In this document: positions 1 to 9,386 of the stretch, piece by piece | Position numbering within the stretch: position 1 is the first letter of the stretch | Layout: each line of letters begins with the position of its first letter | Assembly (NCBI GenBank): GCA_016712355.1 | Contig: JADJRF010000005.1 | Location: 1-64,000, forward strand | Length of the DNA: 64,000 bases | From: Vampirovibrionales bacterium | GTDB taxonomy: Bacteria; Cyanobacteriota; Vampirovibrionia; Vampirovibrionales; Vampirovibrionaceae | Direction: 5' to 3' | The notes under the pieces: model-generated | Told to the model about the DNA's origin: nothing | The model's input: the letters and a program-made list of their open reading frames with translations, nothing else | Database searches by the model: none | Position numbers and translations under genes: made by a program

Positions 1-240
1 CACTCCTGACCCGCCAGCGTGGCCCGCTCTTCTTCCACCAGCTCCATATCATCCAGAAATTTAAGAACAGCACCCAGGTCAGCATCGGCAGACGATCCAG
101 GTCGCCGCTCAGCCCTTTGTCTTTCCGCATGATTTGCGGGCCGACTTGATGATGGGAATCAAGTCGTTGGGCGGTGGTTTTGGGGACTTCAGTTTTCTTG
201 GCGGATTTTGCATCAGGTGGGGGTTTCAAGCTTTCAACAT
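1..240 (-). pseudogene. hsdM: Type I restriction-modification methyltransferase HsdM, N-terminal part, frameshifted
   Basis: Only the start of the gene is present; it runs off the left edge. Read with frame correction, the minus strand gives the N-terminal helical region of N6-adenine methyltransferases of type I systems, with the characteristic stretch IMRKDKGL followed by DLDRLPMLTW and FLKFLDDME. Three single-base losses (near 228, 132 and 60, each in a run of A on the coding strand) must be restored to read it. The likely start is ATG at 240, ten bases beyond the hsdR stop, so the two are one operon. HsdM would modify adenines and, with HsdS (not seen), set the specificity. Identification rests on about 75 residues; the SAM-binding motifs are outside the window. 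Confidence 0.65.
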
Positions 241-249
241 CACTTCTAA

Positions 250-2638
250 CTAGCTTTGTGGGTTGGCGTAAAGCCTTTCGTTTAAATCCGCGATGGCTTT
301 TCGGAGGTTCGGCGCACCGCCAGCAAGCGTTTGGAAATCCAATCACATTGCCAAACTCGGTCAAAGGCGGCACTTCCAGGGCGTCCGGCAATTTGAACTG
401 AGCGGGTGCCATGCTCGGCATATTTTTCCAACAAGGCATCCAGAATACAAAAGCGCATCCGCCCAAACTGGTCAAAGAAGTCCTTGTGCTCTTTCTTGAG
501 CCATTCGGCCCGTTCCCGTCGGGTTCGCAACGGTGCGTTATAAGCCAGGTGGCAAAGCAAATCAAACGATCAACTTCCGGTTTGCCGAGTGTTCCGCTAA
601 ATGCTCCACATCAATCCCGCGCTCTTCCAACTGGTCAATCAGAAAGGCTCGCTTCTCACTATTGAGCCATTGTGCCCGGAATGCCATCGCATCAGGATAA
701 ATGGAACGGAGGTTTTCAGACGTGTAATCGGTTGTTGTTTGCAGGTTAGCTGGTTACCTTGGGCATCCAGCTCATAGACCAGATGACGAATAATCTCTAC
801 CTGGCCACCATCCACATAAAACTTGGATGGTTTGGCTTCTTCCGGTGTCATCGCCAAGGCCGCCGCCAAAACTATTTGAACCACCAGATCCGTCCCAAGT
901 TTCTGTTTCATCTTCAGGAGGAGGCGACGGTTCAGGAACGTCTTGGATGATTACCTCGCCCTCTTCATCAATGGTTGTCCGGTGGTTGAGGTAACAGGAT
1001 CGCCGTCGAACTCCGGGTCGGCAAACTTTTGGGTGGCGGTTCCGGTGTAGTCCAGAATGTTGAATCCCAGTTTGCCTTTATCGGTGCGAAGCCGTGTTCC
1101 GCGCCCGATGATTTGCTTAAACTCCGGCATCGAGCCCACAACTCGAATTAGGACAATGTTCTTACAGGTTGGGGCATCTACCCCAGTGGTCAGCAATTGA
1201 GAGGTGGTGAGGATCACCGGGCTTTTGGTGCTTCAACGTCTTGAAACTTGGCGCGGTGGCCTGCCCCCAATATCGCCTTCATGAGCCGTAACCCGACAAA
1301 CATAGTCCGGTATTCCCTCAACAAATCGCTATTCAGTCGGGCTAGAGCATCCCGCATATCCAGCGGATGCTCCTGGTTTACGCAAAACACAATGGTTTTG
1401 GCAAAGCGGTCTGTTTGCTTCAGGAAATCGGTCAGGTGCTTTGCAATGGCTTCGGTTCCTAGCCCGCAAAGCAACGACCCGTTCAAAGTCTTTGGTGCCG
1501 TACTCGGCATCGGGAATTTCCCGCCCATAACGATCTTGTTGTCCTTATCGGGTCGCCATCCGGTGGCGTCACAGTCGTCGGTGACGATTCGGTGAACCCG
1601 GTAGGAGCCAGAAAGCCATCGGCAATTCCTTGGGCTAATGAATAGGTGTAAAGCGGAGAGCCAAAGTAAGTGTAGGTATCCCGGTTGTCCTCTTTGAGCG
1701 GAGTGGCTGTCATCCCAAGCTGATAGGCTGGCTCAAACCATTCCAGAATTTCTCGCCAATTGCTGTCATCCCGAGAACGCCTCTATGGCATTCATCGACA
1801 ATCACCAAATCAAAAAATCTTTGGGATATTCCTTGTAAAGCCCTGGCCGATTGCTATCCTGGGCAATAGCTTGGTAAATGGCAAAGGAAATATCCCGCCC
1901 TTTGCTAATCTGGCCGTTTTCGATCTTGAATCGGGCATCGCCAAAGACGCTGAAATCCTTGGCCATCAGGTCATCGACCAACATTACGATCCGCCAGGAA
2001 AGAATCTTAGGTTTTCGAGTATCGCCTCGCTTGTTCCAACCAGCAGACCAAAGCTTCCAGGCCACTTGAAACGCAACAGACGTTTTCCCTGCCCCCGTAC
2101 AGAGGGTCAACAAGCATCGCTTATTGCCGCTCAAGATCGATTGAACAGCCCTGTTGATGGAAATTTCCTGGTAGTACCGAAGCGGCTTGACTTTATCTGG
2201 AAAAGTGGGGGTGAGCAATCGTTCGTCAGAAATGTTTTCGGCTTGGCTTAAGCGCTCCCAAAGCGCTTTGGGGGAGGGAAGTCCGTCAGTTCGGCCTGTT
2301 GACCCGTGGTAGTCAAATTCCACGAGCATGACCGTTGGTGCTGTAAGCAAAATTTCAGCCCAAGAATCTCCGCATAGTCTTTGGCCTGACCTAAACCTTC
2401 GGAGGGGTGTTTGTATGATGCCTTGGCTTCTACAACCGCTATCGGAAAGTCTCGGGTGTATCTGAGGAGGTAGTCAGCCCGCTTTTGTTTACCGCGCCTT
2501 GCCTTACTGCCAAAAAACAGAATGCGTCCATCTGTAAAGTCTTTTGCTCATTGATGACATGAGGCTCATCATCCATCCCACACCCTGAAGCTTGGGAATC
2601 ACATATTTTCGGCAAGTGTCCGCTTCATTGAGCGCCAT
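250..2638 (-). pseudogene. hsdR: Type I restriction endonuclease subunit HsdR, multiply frameshifted
   Basis: The restriction and translocase subunit of a type I system, about 796 codons, normal for the family. After frame correction the order is: an N-terminal nuclease domain with ADYLL followed by the catalytic IAVVEAK; helicase motif I TGAGKT (about 2070); motif II VDECHRG (about 1785); motif III MTATP (about 1710); motif VI QIIGRGTRLR (about 1110); and a helical C-terminus ending in ANPQS. Frames change many times, for example near 2575 (one G lost), 2548 (one T lost), 2357, 1800 (one T lost) and 1775 (one G lost), and again between 1600 and 300. I saw no in-frame stop that a homopolymer correction does not remove. 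As written it cannot give a full protein; whether this is decay or sequence error is open. Its start overlaps the upstream helix-turn-helix gene. Confidence 0.85.
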
Positions 2639-2817
2639 CAGCAAGCCCCTACCTTCTGATTTTCCAGCCAAGCCCGGACATCAGCTTCCCGAAACCGCCA
2701 GGAGCCCTTGATCTTAATGGCAAAAGGCAGCTCTCCATCTTCCATCATACGGTAGATGGTCCGGGTGGAGACCCGAAAAGCTTTGGCCAGTTCATCCAAG
2801 GTCAGCAGTTTATCCAA
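2638..2817 (-). CDS. Small helix-turn-helix (excisionase/MerR-like) protein
   Basis: A 59-residue protein too short for standard ORF cut-offs. It starts at TTG (2817), preceded at seven bases by a GAGAGG ribosome site. The sequence LTLDELAKAFRVSTRTIYR is a winged helix-turn-helix of the excisionase / helix_turn_helix_17 family, followed by the wing GSWRFREADV and AWLENQ. Its TGA overlaps the hsdR ATG (TGATG), so hsdR translation is probably coupled to it. Family members either act as excisionase with a tyrosine integrase or as small DNA-binding regulators; the position in front of hsdR fits a controller of the restriction operon as well as an excisionase. The frame is intact, unlike its neighbours. 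Confidence 0.75.
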   Translation of the reverse strand: MDKLLTLDELAKAFRVSTRTIYRMMEDGELPFAIKIKGSWRFREADVRAWLENQKVGAC

Positions 2818-2912
2818 AGAACGCCCTCTCCACTCTGGCAGTTGCTTACCGCTCTTCAGATATTGTCACAAACTGACAGGGGATTCAAGGGGAAATGACG
2901 CGATTCGCTTGC

Positions 2913-3194
2913 TTATCCCTCAAATAAAACCTTCTCAAACGCTTGTTCATTCAGTTGATCCCGCTGCATCCTTTTAAGGATAAAGGCGTCTTTTACCACC
3001 ACCCCCCTATGGCCTGCATTCTCAACCGTTTTAAGTAATTCATGAGGGCCATAGTAGCTTTCTGTGTGATAGTTTTCCACTATTTTACCAATCACAACCG
3101 TATTGAGTTCTTCATAGCCGTCTTCGTACCCGTCCACCAAAACATCCAGGTTTGGGTACTGCATCAGTATTTGTGCCAGATCTTTTGCTTTCAT
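2913..3194 (-). CDS. Hypothetical protein, 93 residues
   Basis: An intact small acidic protein beginning MKAKDLAQIL and containing VLVDGYEDGYEE, a pattern I recall from short hypothetical proteins on mobile elements, where a helix selecting a 'rule' is followed by a value-giving strand. No catalytic motif or membrane segment is visible. Start is uncertain: ATG codons at 3224, 3203 and 3194 are all in frame and none has a clear ribosome site; 3194 best matches the start of the conserved part. It lies between the AbiE toxin and the helix-turn-helix gene on the same strand. Function unknown. Confidence 0.6.
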   Translation of the reverse strand: MKAKDLAQILMQYPNLDVLVDGYEDGYEELNTVVIGKIVENYHTESYYGPHELLKTVENAGHRGVVVKDAFILKRMQRDQLNEQAFEKVLFEG

Positions 3195-3278
3195 ATTGTG
3201 CATTTTACCAGACGCATTCCGCACAAGTGCAGGTTAAGCGTAATAGAATACCTTTTGCCCCAATAATATCCATTGGGA

Positions 3279-4201
3279 TTACTTTCTCAGCTTCTCTTCC
3301 AACGCCTTGAGCTGTTGGGCGTGCTTCTTGGGATCGTGCTTGATCAGCTTTTCGACGTTGAGAAGCTTCCATTGAACGGCTGGCATGTCCTGAAGCACTG
3401 GCAAAGGGATGAGATCCCAGTGGGGTTCTCCTTTTTTAAAGCTGATGAGAAACTCTCGTTCTTCATCCGTGAGCTTGGTGTGAATTTCAGCAATCAGACG
3501 TTCACGAGCCGCCTCGTAGTCCTCGTAACGAAAGGGAATTGTTGTCATTCCAGCAAATTGGCCCTCAAAAGCAGATCGCTGATCCAATAAATTGGGGCTG
3601 ATCAGTTCATTAATGGGTCTGGGGTTACTGACGAGCAGGGCAATAAATCCTTGGCGAATTTCATCCGACAAGCCTTCGTTCTCAAACAACAGATGGATAT
3701 CAAACAAATCTCGTGGATGTTGGCGATCCAGGGCCGCACAAATTTTCCCGCCAAACAATTCCGCTTCAGAAACAACCTGGATTTGAGCAAACTTGCCCAA
3801 TTCTGTTTCCACTTTTCTGTGACTTGCATCAGACGAGGTGGGTAGAGGTGTCCTCGAATCGTTGTGTTGACCTCAATCTTGACTTGGGCGAACTGATTTT
3901 GGCATAACAACTTGGCTTCTTGACCGTCGCTTTGAGGTAGAATCTTTACCCGGATACCGGGAAGTGCTCTTTCTATGCGGGCTTTAATCCGCCCTAAAGC
4001 ATCAGAGATGTTTTGCAAAGCCGTACTTCTGTCATCAAATGGCAGATAGTTTAAATCAACATCCACCGAGTACCTTGCCAAGTCCCTGACAAAGAAATTA
4101 ATGGCTGTACCGCCTTTGAGTGCAAAGCAATCTTCCTGAGCAACAAAGGGCAGTATTTGAAGCAAGAGATCCGCTTGTGCCCGATATGCTTCAGAAATCA
4201 T
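3279..4201 (-). pseudogene. abiEii: AbiEii-family nucleotidyltransferase toxin, one frameshift
   Basis: The toxin of an AbiE type IV toxin-antitoxin system, a DUF1814 nucleotidyltransferase. The N-terminal half shows FALKGGTAINFF and YSVDVDLNYL, the GG and DxD nucleotidyltransferase signature; the C-terminal half carries FGGKICAALDRQHPRDLFD, also typical of the family. One frameshift near 3815 splits it: adding one A to the run of four before the codons for VETELG rejoins both halves into a 307-residue frame (923 + 1 bases is divisible by three). It starts three bases after the antitoxin stop, as in other abiE operons. In characterised systems the toxin stalls growth or aborts phage infection. 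Confidence 0.85.
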
Positions 4202-4204
4202 AAT

Positions 4205-4963
4205 TCACCAATTCCTGGGCAGTGTAATTTGAAATTCCGCATCCAGGACACCGCCTTTAACAAGGCTTCGTTTCCCTTGCCAAGGTCGATTTTGTCCCGG
4301 TCAAGTCGGCTTAACCACTGATGCCCTACTTTTTTGCGCCATATACAGGAAGACCCTTTTCACTTTGACCGACGCACATTGCTCCAGTAACTCCTGAAGC
4401 AGCTTCGGGCGTAGATTTACCAACCCTTCCATCACCTGATAACATTCCACCACATCGACCTGGGATGGCGCTAAATATAAGCATTCCAATATGGCACGCT
4501 CCGGTGTGGAAATGGTGATACTAAAAGTCTTCAACTCCCTTCCGTGAGCCCCAATTTGCGTGGAAGGAAAGACGTTTGAACATGCTTGATAGGATTTCCC
4601 CATGTGTAGTTTTTATACCAGACTGGCAAATGGGTCTTATAGGGAGAAAACAAAAAACACCCTTTCCCTCGCAACACGGAAGTAATGCGCCAATCCTTGC
4701 ATGGCTAACGCCGTTAATGCGCCTGCATGTATGGGTAAATCCACTTGCTTTTGCAGGGCATATAGCCCGCCTTGCCATTGGATTTCCTCTTTAGGCCTTT
4801 TAAAAGCGCCTTTCCCCACACTTTCAAGCCAACCGCTTTGACGGTAACGCTTCTGAAGCTCATATGAGATTCCTTGCGCCTCCAACCAAGAAGCCAAGCA
4901 AACTGTGCCCGGCTTATGTTCGTCGAGGAATTGGTTTATTTTTGATTGTCTATCGGTACTCAT
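4205..4963 (-). pseudogene. abiEi: AbiEi-family antitoxin / transcriptional repressor, four compensating frameshifts
   Basis: The antitoxin of the AbiE pair, 252 codons. An N-terminal winged-helix region (SWLEAQGISYELQKRYRQSG, WLESVGKGAF) precedes the AbiEi body (ALTALAMQGLAHY, then ISTPERAILECLYL) and the C-terminal VKGGVLDAEFQITLP. Four one-base changes are needed: an extra T in a six-T run near 4655, a lost G near 4535, an extra A near 4333 and a lost A near 4270. They cancel, and the total length of 759 is divisible by three. I chose ATG 4963 because it begins just before the winged helix and lies inside a perfect palindrome; an upstream ATG at 5059 in the same frame lies inside a second copy of that palindrome. 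AbiEi proteins repress their own operon, so the palindromes are probable operators. Confidence 0.82.
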
Positions 4964-4969
4964 AGTACC
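4955..4969 (-). promoter_or_regulatory. Palindromic operator over the abiEi start codon
   Basis: GGTACT and AGTACC form a perfect 6-base inverted repeat around the ATG of abiEi. Autoregulation of abiE by the antitoxin binding inverted repeats near its start is established for characterised members; the assignment here is by position and symmetry only. Confidence 0.55.
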
Positions 4970-5050
4970 AGTATATGGATTTTTTAAAACCAAATCAAGA
5001 GGATGCCAAGAATCTCGCCGGATAACGTAGTTTATTTTTACCTGTGCAAA

Positions 5051-5065
5051 GGTACTCATAGTGCC
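5051..5065 (-). promoter_or_regulatory. Second operator copy upstream of abiEi
   Basis: GGTACT-CAT-AGTGCC on the plus strand repeats the operator at 4955-4969 with one change, 96 bases upstream. The similarity continues into the flanking TATAT and T-rich stretch, so about 43 bases are duplicated (roughly 4951-4993 and 5047-5089). Two sites fit cooperative binding by AbiEi. Confidence 0.5.
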
Positions 5066-5101
5066 GATATATTTCTTTTTTTAAACCAATCCATACAAGC
5101 G

Positions 5102-6428
5102 CTACGCCCCCACCATCTTGGCCAGGAGTTGCGCCTTTTGCTGGGGAGACAGGTTGGGAAGCTCTTTCACCAAGAGGTCCATGAGGCTCGTACTTGAAGG
5201 GGGCGTGTTTTCACGACCGGCTGATACCGGAAGTTCCATGTCCTCACACCCAGCCCGATAAGCCGAAGCCAAGGCATCCACATCCCGAATATGGGTATAG
5301 CCCTGAGTGGTCTTCAAATCCGTGTGGCCCGCCCAAAGTTGGGCATGGACTGGGTTGATATGCGCGTCGTTCATCCACTGGGTAATCCGGTAATGCCGGA
5401 ACGAGTGGGCAGAAAAGCAATCCCACTCGCCTCGCTGATCTCACGAATGTAAGTGACCAGGGCGTATTTTTGAGGGTGGTGTAGCCATACCGTTGGCTAT
5501 GAACCCAAAACAGCGCATTCGGGGCCAGCTCGTTTTGCTGTTCTGGCTTTGGACGAACCTTGAGATAGTCCAGAATGGCCTGTTGGGCCATCTTGGGAAA
5601 AGGAACCATTCGTTCCTTACTGCCCTTACCGATCACCGTTAAGGCGGCCTTGGTCACATCCTCATGGAAGCGAAGACTGGAAAACTGGAGGCTGCAAACT
5701 TCCGACAGCCGAAGAGCGGTGGTGGACAGCAGAATGATGAGGGTTCGGAAAAGCAACTGCTTGTAGGCGTCGTCCCCTGATGCCTTATCGCACGCCTTGA
5801 GGATGATGGGGATATCTTCCCGTTGGAGAATCTTTTGCTGGTGCTTGAAGCCTCTGGGAACCTTGGGGTAGAGCCGTCGGATTTCCTCACGTTCTGAGTC
5901 GTTAAGCAACTCTTTGGATTCACACAGAAACCGGGCAAAGGACGATACAGCCCCATGCATGTGACGCCGAAGCGTGACCCGGTTCTTATCCACCTCCGCC
6001 AGCCAGACCCGAAGATGCGTGGCTAAAATGACATCAAACCGATCAAAGTACTTGTTGATGTAATGGAGCTGGTCTTTTCGATGAGACGCTGCCCAAGCAT
6101 TTACATCTACCCCATCTTCATACCATTTGAGCCATTCCGGGATGTATTGGGCATGCATCCCCCGCCGAGGAAACGCTTGTTGTTTGGGCACGGCAACATC
6201 ACCCCCTTCTATACCAGGAGCGCCCTTTTGGGGAGTTTTTGGCCTTGGCTGGTCTGGAACCAACGCAAGCTCTGGAGTGGTTTGGTATATCTTATATGCC
6301 CGTTTACTGTCCCGGTAAAACGTCTCTACCAAAAGCTTCCCAGAGTTGATCCGGTTGTAGAGTTCCGTCCGGCTGATATTAAAGAGTTTTGAGGCTTCTT
6401 TGAGCGTTGAAACGTGAACTTGCATCAT
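5102..6428 (-). pseudogene. Tyrosine recombinase / integrase with two frameshifts
   Basis: The integrase of the element. An N-terminal helix-turn-helix-like segment (TLKEASKLFNISRTELYNRI), then a SAM-like core-binding domain (about residues 110-200), then the catalytic domain: Arg in TTALRLSEVC, Lys in GKGSKERMVPF, the HSFRH box, and GHTDLKTTQGYTH with the tyrosine nucleophile. Two bases are missing, one A in the five-A run near 5469 and one T in the four-T run near 5416. Restoring both gives KKYALVTYIREIS and AFSAHSFRHY, and a length of 1329, divisible by three (442 residues). I place the start at ATG 6428 because GGAG lies five bases upstream; ATG 6443 has no site. As written the HxxR and Tyr regions are out of frame. 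Confidence 0.85.
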
Positions 6429-6460
6429 GTGTACTCCAATCATTTTGGAGTTGACACATG
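6426..6460. promoter_or_regulatory. Inverted repeat over the integrase start
   Basis: CATGTGT-ACTCCAA on one side and TTGGAGT-(TG)-ACACATG on the other form two 7-base blocks in inverted order around a 5-base centre, with a 2-base offset in one arm. It lies between the tRNA attachment side and the integrase and covers its start and ribosome site. It could be an autoregulatory operator or a recombinase/accessory site. Confidence 0.4.
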
Positions 6461-6497
6461 TAAAGTAAATTGCCTCACTATACTTTCTAAAGAATTT

Positions 6498-6570
<73 letters not shown>

Positions 6571-6699
6571 GTGGGCAATTTTATACCCGATCCGCGCGCC
6601 GGACACAAGCGGGCAAGCGCGCCCCCGACGAAAGGCGTTGGCCCGCAGGCGGATTTCACGCTACACTGAACCGCCGCCCTCCGCTGGAATCGTCCCGCG

Positions 6700-7731
6700 A
6701 TGACGTCGCCACCGCCACTTTCCCCCTGGCAACAAGCCGCTTTACGCGCCCTTGAAGAAAAACGCTTCTTCAAGCTGATTCTCGGCGGCAGTTTTACTGA
6801 TACGCAAAAGGCTGACTGCCTTAGCGCCATCTATGCCGCCGCCGGGGCTGATTGCATCGACATTGCGCCGGACGCTGCCGTATTAAACGCCGTAGAAAAT
6901 GGGCTTTCAGCGCTGCCCGCCTCGCAGGCGCGTCCGATGGTGATGATCTCCCTGCCACTGGACCCCGACCCGCATTTTAGAAAAATCGAGCTCAACGAGC
7001 CGCAATGCATTCTGTGCGGGCTTTGCGCGCCGGTTTGTCCGACGGACGCCATTGAAATGACAGCGCACGCGCTGCTAATCGCTCAACCGCTCTGCTATGG
7101 TTGCGGACGCTGCCCCGCGGTCTGCCCAACAGACGCCCTCAAGCTCAACCCGATTCACCCCGATCCACAGGCCGTCAGCGACTTACTGGCGCATCCGCTG
7201 GTGCAGGCAGTGGAGATTCATACCCAGCATGCGGATCCCTATATGTGGCCCGAATTTGAAGCGCTTTACGGACGCGCGCTTTTTGGAAAAGCGCTATCGC
7301 TGTGCTTTCGGCCTCAACGTCTGGAGGAAAGGCAGGCGCTGGAATTTCTAGGCCTTGTACAAGCCTTTGCGCAACGCCTGCAACCGGACTTTCCGTTGAT
7401 TCTGCAGATTGACGGCGAGCCGATGTCAGGCTCCGATGACCCGCAGGCCGCACTGCCGTCGCTGCAAGCCGCACGCGCATTCTGGCAAGTCCACGGCGCA
7501 CGGTTTCCGTTCATCACGGTTTCCGGGGGCGTGAACGCGGCGACAGCGGACTATCTACGCCAATCTCCGTACGCCTTCATTTCGGGCGCGGGTATGGGCA
7601 CCGTCGCCCGACGGGCCGTGTGGGATGCGCTCGCCAGCGATGACCCAAGCGCCGCCGTGGCGCGAGCCCGTCGGCTGATGGCAGGATTTCGGCGTTCGTC
7701 CGCATCGGCTATAATAGAAGAGTCTCTTTAA
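6700..7731 (+). CDS. ldpA: LdpA-like iron-sulfur protein
   Basis: A 343-residue protein with two 4Fe-4S clusters in ferredoxin fashion: Cys103, 106, 109, 113 (CILCGLCAPVCP) and Cys132, 135, 138, 142 (CYGCGRCPAVCP). The N-terminal part (WQQAALRALEEKRFFKLI, later GADCIDIAPD) and the long C-terminal TIM-like part match LdpA, the light-dependent period protein of cyanobacteria, which reports redox state to the circadian clock. Start is ATG 6700 without a strong ribosome site. It ends 59 bases before the Ycf45-like gene on the same strand and probably shares a transcript. No kai genes are in the window, so a clock role is not implied; a redox-sensing or electron-transfer role is the safe reading. 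Family assignment is from memory of the cluster pattern and N-terminus. Confidence 0.75.
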   Translation: MTSPPPLSPWQQAALRALEEKRFFKLILGGSFTDTQKADCLSAIYAAAGADCIDIAPDAAVLNAVENGLSALPASQARPMVMISLPLDPDPHFRKIELNEPQCILCGLCAPVCPTDAIEMTAHALLIAQPLCYGCGRCPAVCPTDALKLNPIHPDPQAVSDLLAHPLVQAVEIHTQHADPYMWPEFEALYGRALFGKALSLCFRPQRLEERQALEFLGLVQAFAQRLQPDFPLILQIDGEPMSGSDDPQAALPSLQAARAFWQVHGARFPFITVSGGVNAATADYLRQSPYAFISGAGMGTVARRAVWDALASDDPSAAVARARRLMAGFRRSSASAIIEESL

Positions 7732-7790
7732 GACCCAGGGGGCTATCAGGGGACGAGAGCCGCGAAAAACCCACAGGAAAAGCCCAAGCT

Positions 7791-9386
7791 TTGAGCGCAG
7801 ACGACGAACTCCAACTGCTGATTGATATTTTGCCGGCTCGCATGAACGCCTGCCTGCCACGCGCCGATCGCCCCACACTGATGGAAGTCGTGATGGATCT
7901 CGGCCGCCCCCCTGAGGCCCGCTATCGCGGCAATCGCTACGAGACGCTGGGCCATACCCCCGTGTCGCAAGAAGAACTCGAGCATGTCACCCAGCGCGTC
8001 GGCGCGTTTACCGGCGACAACCGGGCCGGATTGCCGCGAACACTGCATCGCATCAGCGCTATTCGCAACCGGCAAGGGCATATTGTGGGCCTGACTTGTC
8101 GCGTGGGAAAAGCCGTCACTGGGACGATTGACTGTATCAAGGATCTTATTGAATCAGGCAAGAGCGTGCTGCTGTTAGGACCGCCCGGCGTGGGAAAAAC
8201 CACCAAACTGCGCGAAATCGCCAAGCTGCTGGCCGATGACGGCGGTAAGCGCGTGGTGATTGTCGATACCTCCAACGAAATTGCCGGCGACGGCGACATT
8301 CCGCACCCCTCGGTGGGCCGCGCGCGCCGCATGCAGGTCAGCAGCCCCGAGCGCCAGCAGGAAGTCATGATCGAAGCGGTCGAAAACCACACGCCCGAAG
8401 TGATTATCGTCGATGAAATCGGTACCGAAGAAGAGGCGATGGCCGCGCGTACCATTGCCGAGCGCGGCGTCACGCTGATTGCGACCGCCCACGGCGGTAC
8501 GCTGGACAACCTGATTAAGAATCCCGTCCTGTCGGATCTCGTTGGCGGCGTGCAGGCCGTGACGCTGGGCGATGACGAAGCCCGCCGTCGCTCCTCGCAG
8601 AAAACAGTGCTGGAGCGCGAAAAGCAGCCTACATTTGACGTCTGCGTCGAGATCCGCGATCAGTTGACGGTCGCCGTCTATCCTGACGTCTGCGAGGCGG
8701 TCGACCACCTCTTGCGCGGCTGGACGCTCTTTCCGCAGGTGCGCCGCGTGGACAGCGAAACCGGCGACGCCCGCATCCTGCAAACCGACGTGCGCTCGCT
8801 GCCCGATTTGGTCAATGAGGCAGAGCAAACCGAGGCGCTGGCAGCCGCCCTCACGCGAACCGGCGGGATTCTCGCCCGCCCGCCCGCTGACAAGGCCTTC
8901 CGCGTCTTTCTGTACGGCATTAGCCGCGCCTATGTCGACCGCATTATCGAGCGCTTGAGCCTCACCAACGTCTCAACCACCAATAATATTCACGATGCCG
9001 ACGCCATTATCGCCCTGCGCGGCAGCGCGCGTCCGGGATCCAAAATCGCGCAACTGGCAGCCGACTACGAGGCGCCTATTTATATCGCCAAAGCCAACAC
9101 AATGCCGCATATCCAGCGGGCGTTACGCGAAGCCATGAATGCCGAAGCCGGGTCCTTCGCCGAAAAGCTGACCGATCCCGCCGCCGAAAACGAGACGGAC
9201 GCCGCCCTTCGAGAAGCGCTCGAAACCGCCGAGCAGGTGCTCTCCAGCGGCGATGCGATCGAGCTGTCGCCTCAGCGCTCATTCGTGCGGCGCTTGCAGC
9301 ATGAGATCATCGAAAACAAAGGCCTACGCAGCGTAAGCGTGGGCGACGAGCCCCGCCGCCGGCTTAAAATCCTGCCCGCGAGCTAA
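7791..9386 (+). CDS. Ycf45-like AAA ATPase with R3H domain
   Basis: A 531-residue protein. The P-loop GPPGVGKT lies at about residues 130-137, with IIVDEIGTEEEA as Walker B and TAHGGTLDNLIKNP as a sensor-like segment; these are the signature of the Ycf45 / SpoIIIAA-like ATPases found in cyanobacteria and plastids. The C-terminal third has a region that looks like a nucleotide-binding fold (YVDRIIERL, IIALRGSARPGSKI) and ends in an R3H domain (SFVRRLQHEII, Arg-x3-His), predicted to bind single-stranded nucleic acid. Start is TTG 7791; AGGA lies about 11 bases upstream. The exact role is unknown for the family; an RNA- or DNA-linked ATPase is the likely reading. Confidence 0.85.
   Translation: MSADDELQLLIDILPARMNACLPRADRPTLMEVVMDLGRPPEARYRGNRYETLGHTPVSQEELEHVTQRVGAFTGDNRAGLPRTLHRISAIRNRQGHIVGLTCRVGKAVTGTIDCIKDLIESGKSVLLLGPPGVGKTTKLREIAKLLADDGGKRVVIVDTSNEIAGDGDIPHPSVGRARRMQVSSPERQQEVMIEAVENHTPEVIIVDEIGTEEEAMAARTIAERGVTLIATAHGGTLDNLIKNPVLSDLVGGVQAVTLGDDEARRRSSQKTVLEREKQPTFDVCVEIRDQLTVAVYPDVCEAVDHLLRGWTLFPQVRRVDSETGDARILQTDVRSLPDLVNEAEQTEALAAALTRTGGILARPPADKAFRVFLYGISRAYVDRIIERLSLTNVSTTNNIHDADAIIALRGSARPGSKIAQLAADYEAPIYIAKANTMPHIQRALREAMNAEAGSFAEKLTDPAAENETDAALREALETAEQVLSSGDAIELSPQRSFVRRLQHEIIENKGLRSVSVGDEPRRRLKILPAS

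Noticed and set aside
1..6400. Second attachment-site copy of the tRNA-Thr 3' end inside the window.
   Set aside because: No match to the last 20 bases of the tRNA was seen left of 6498, so the left end of the element lies outside.
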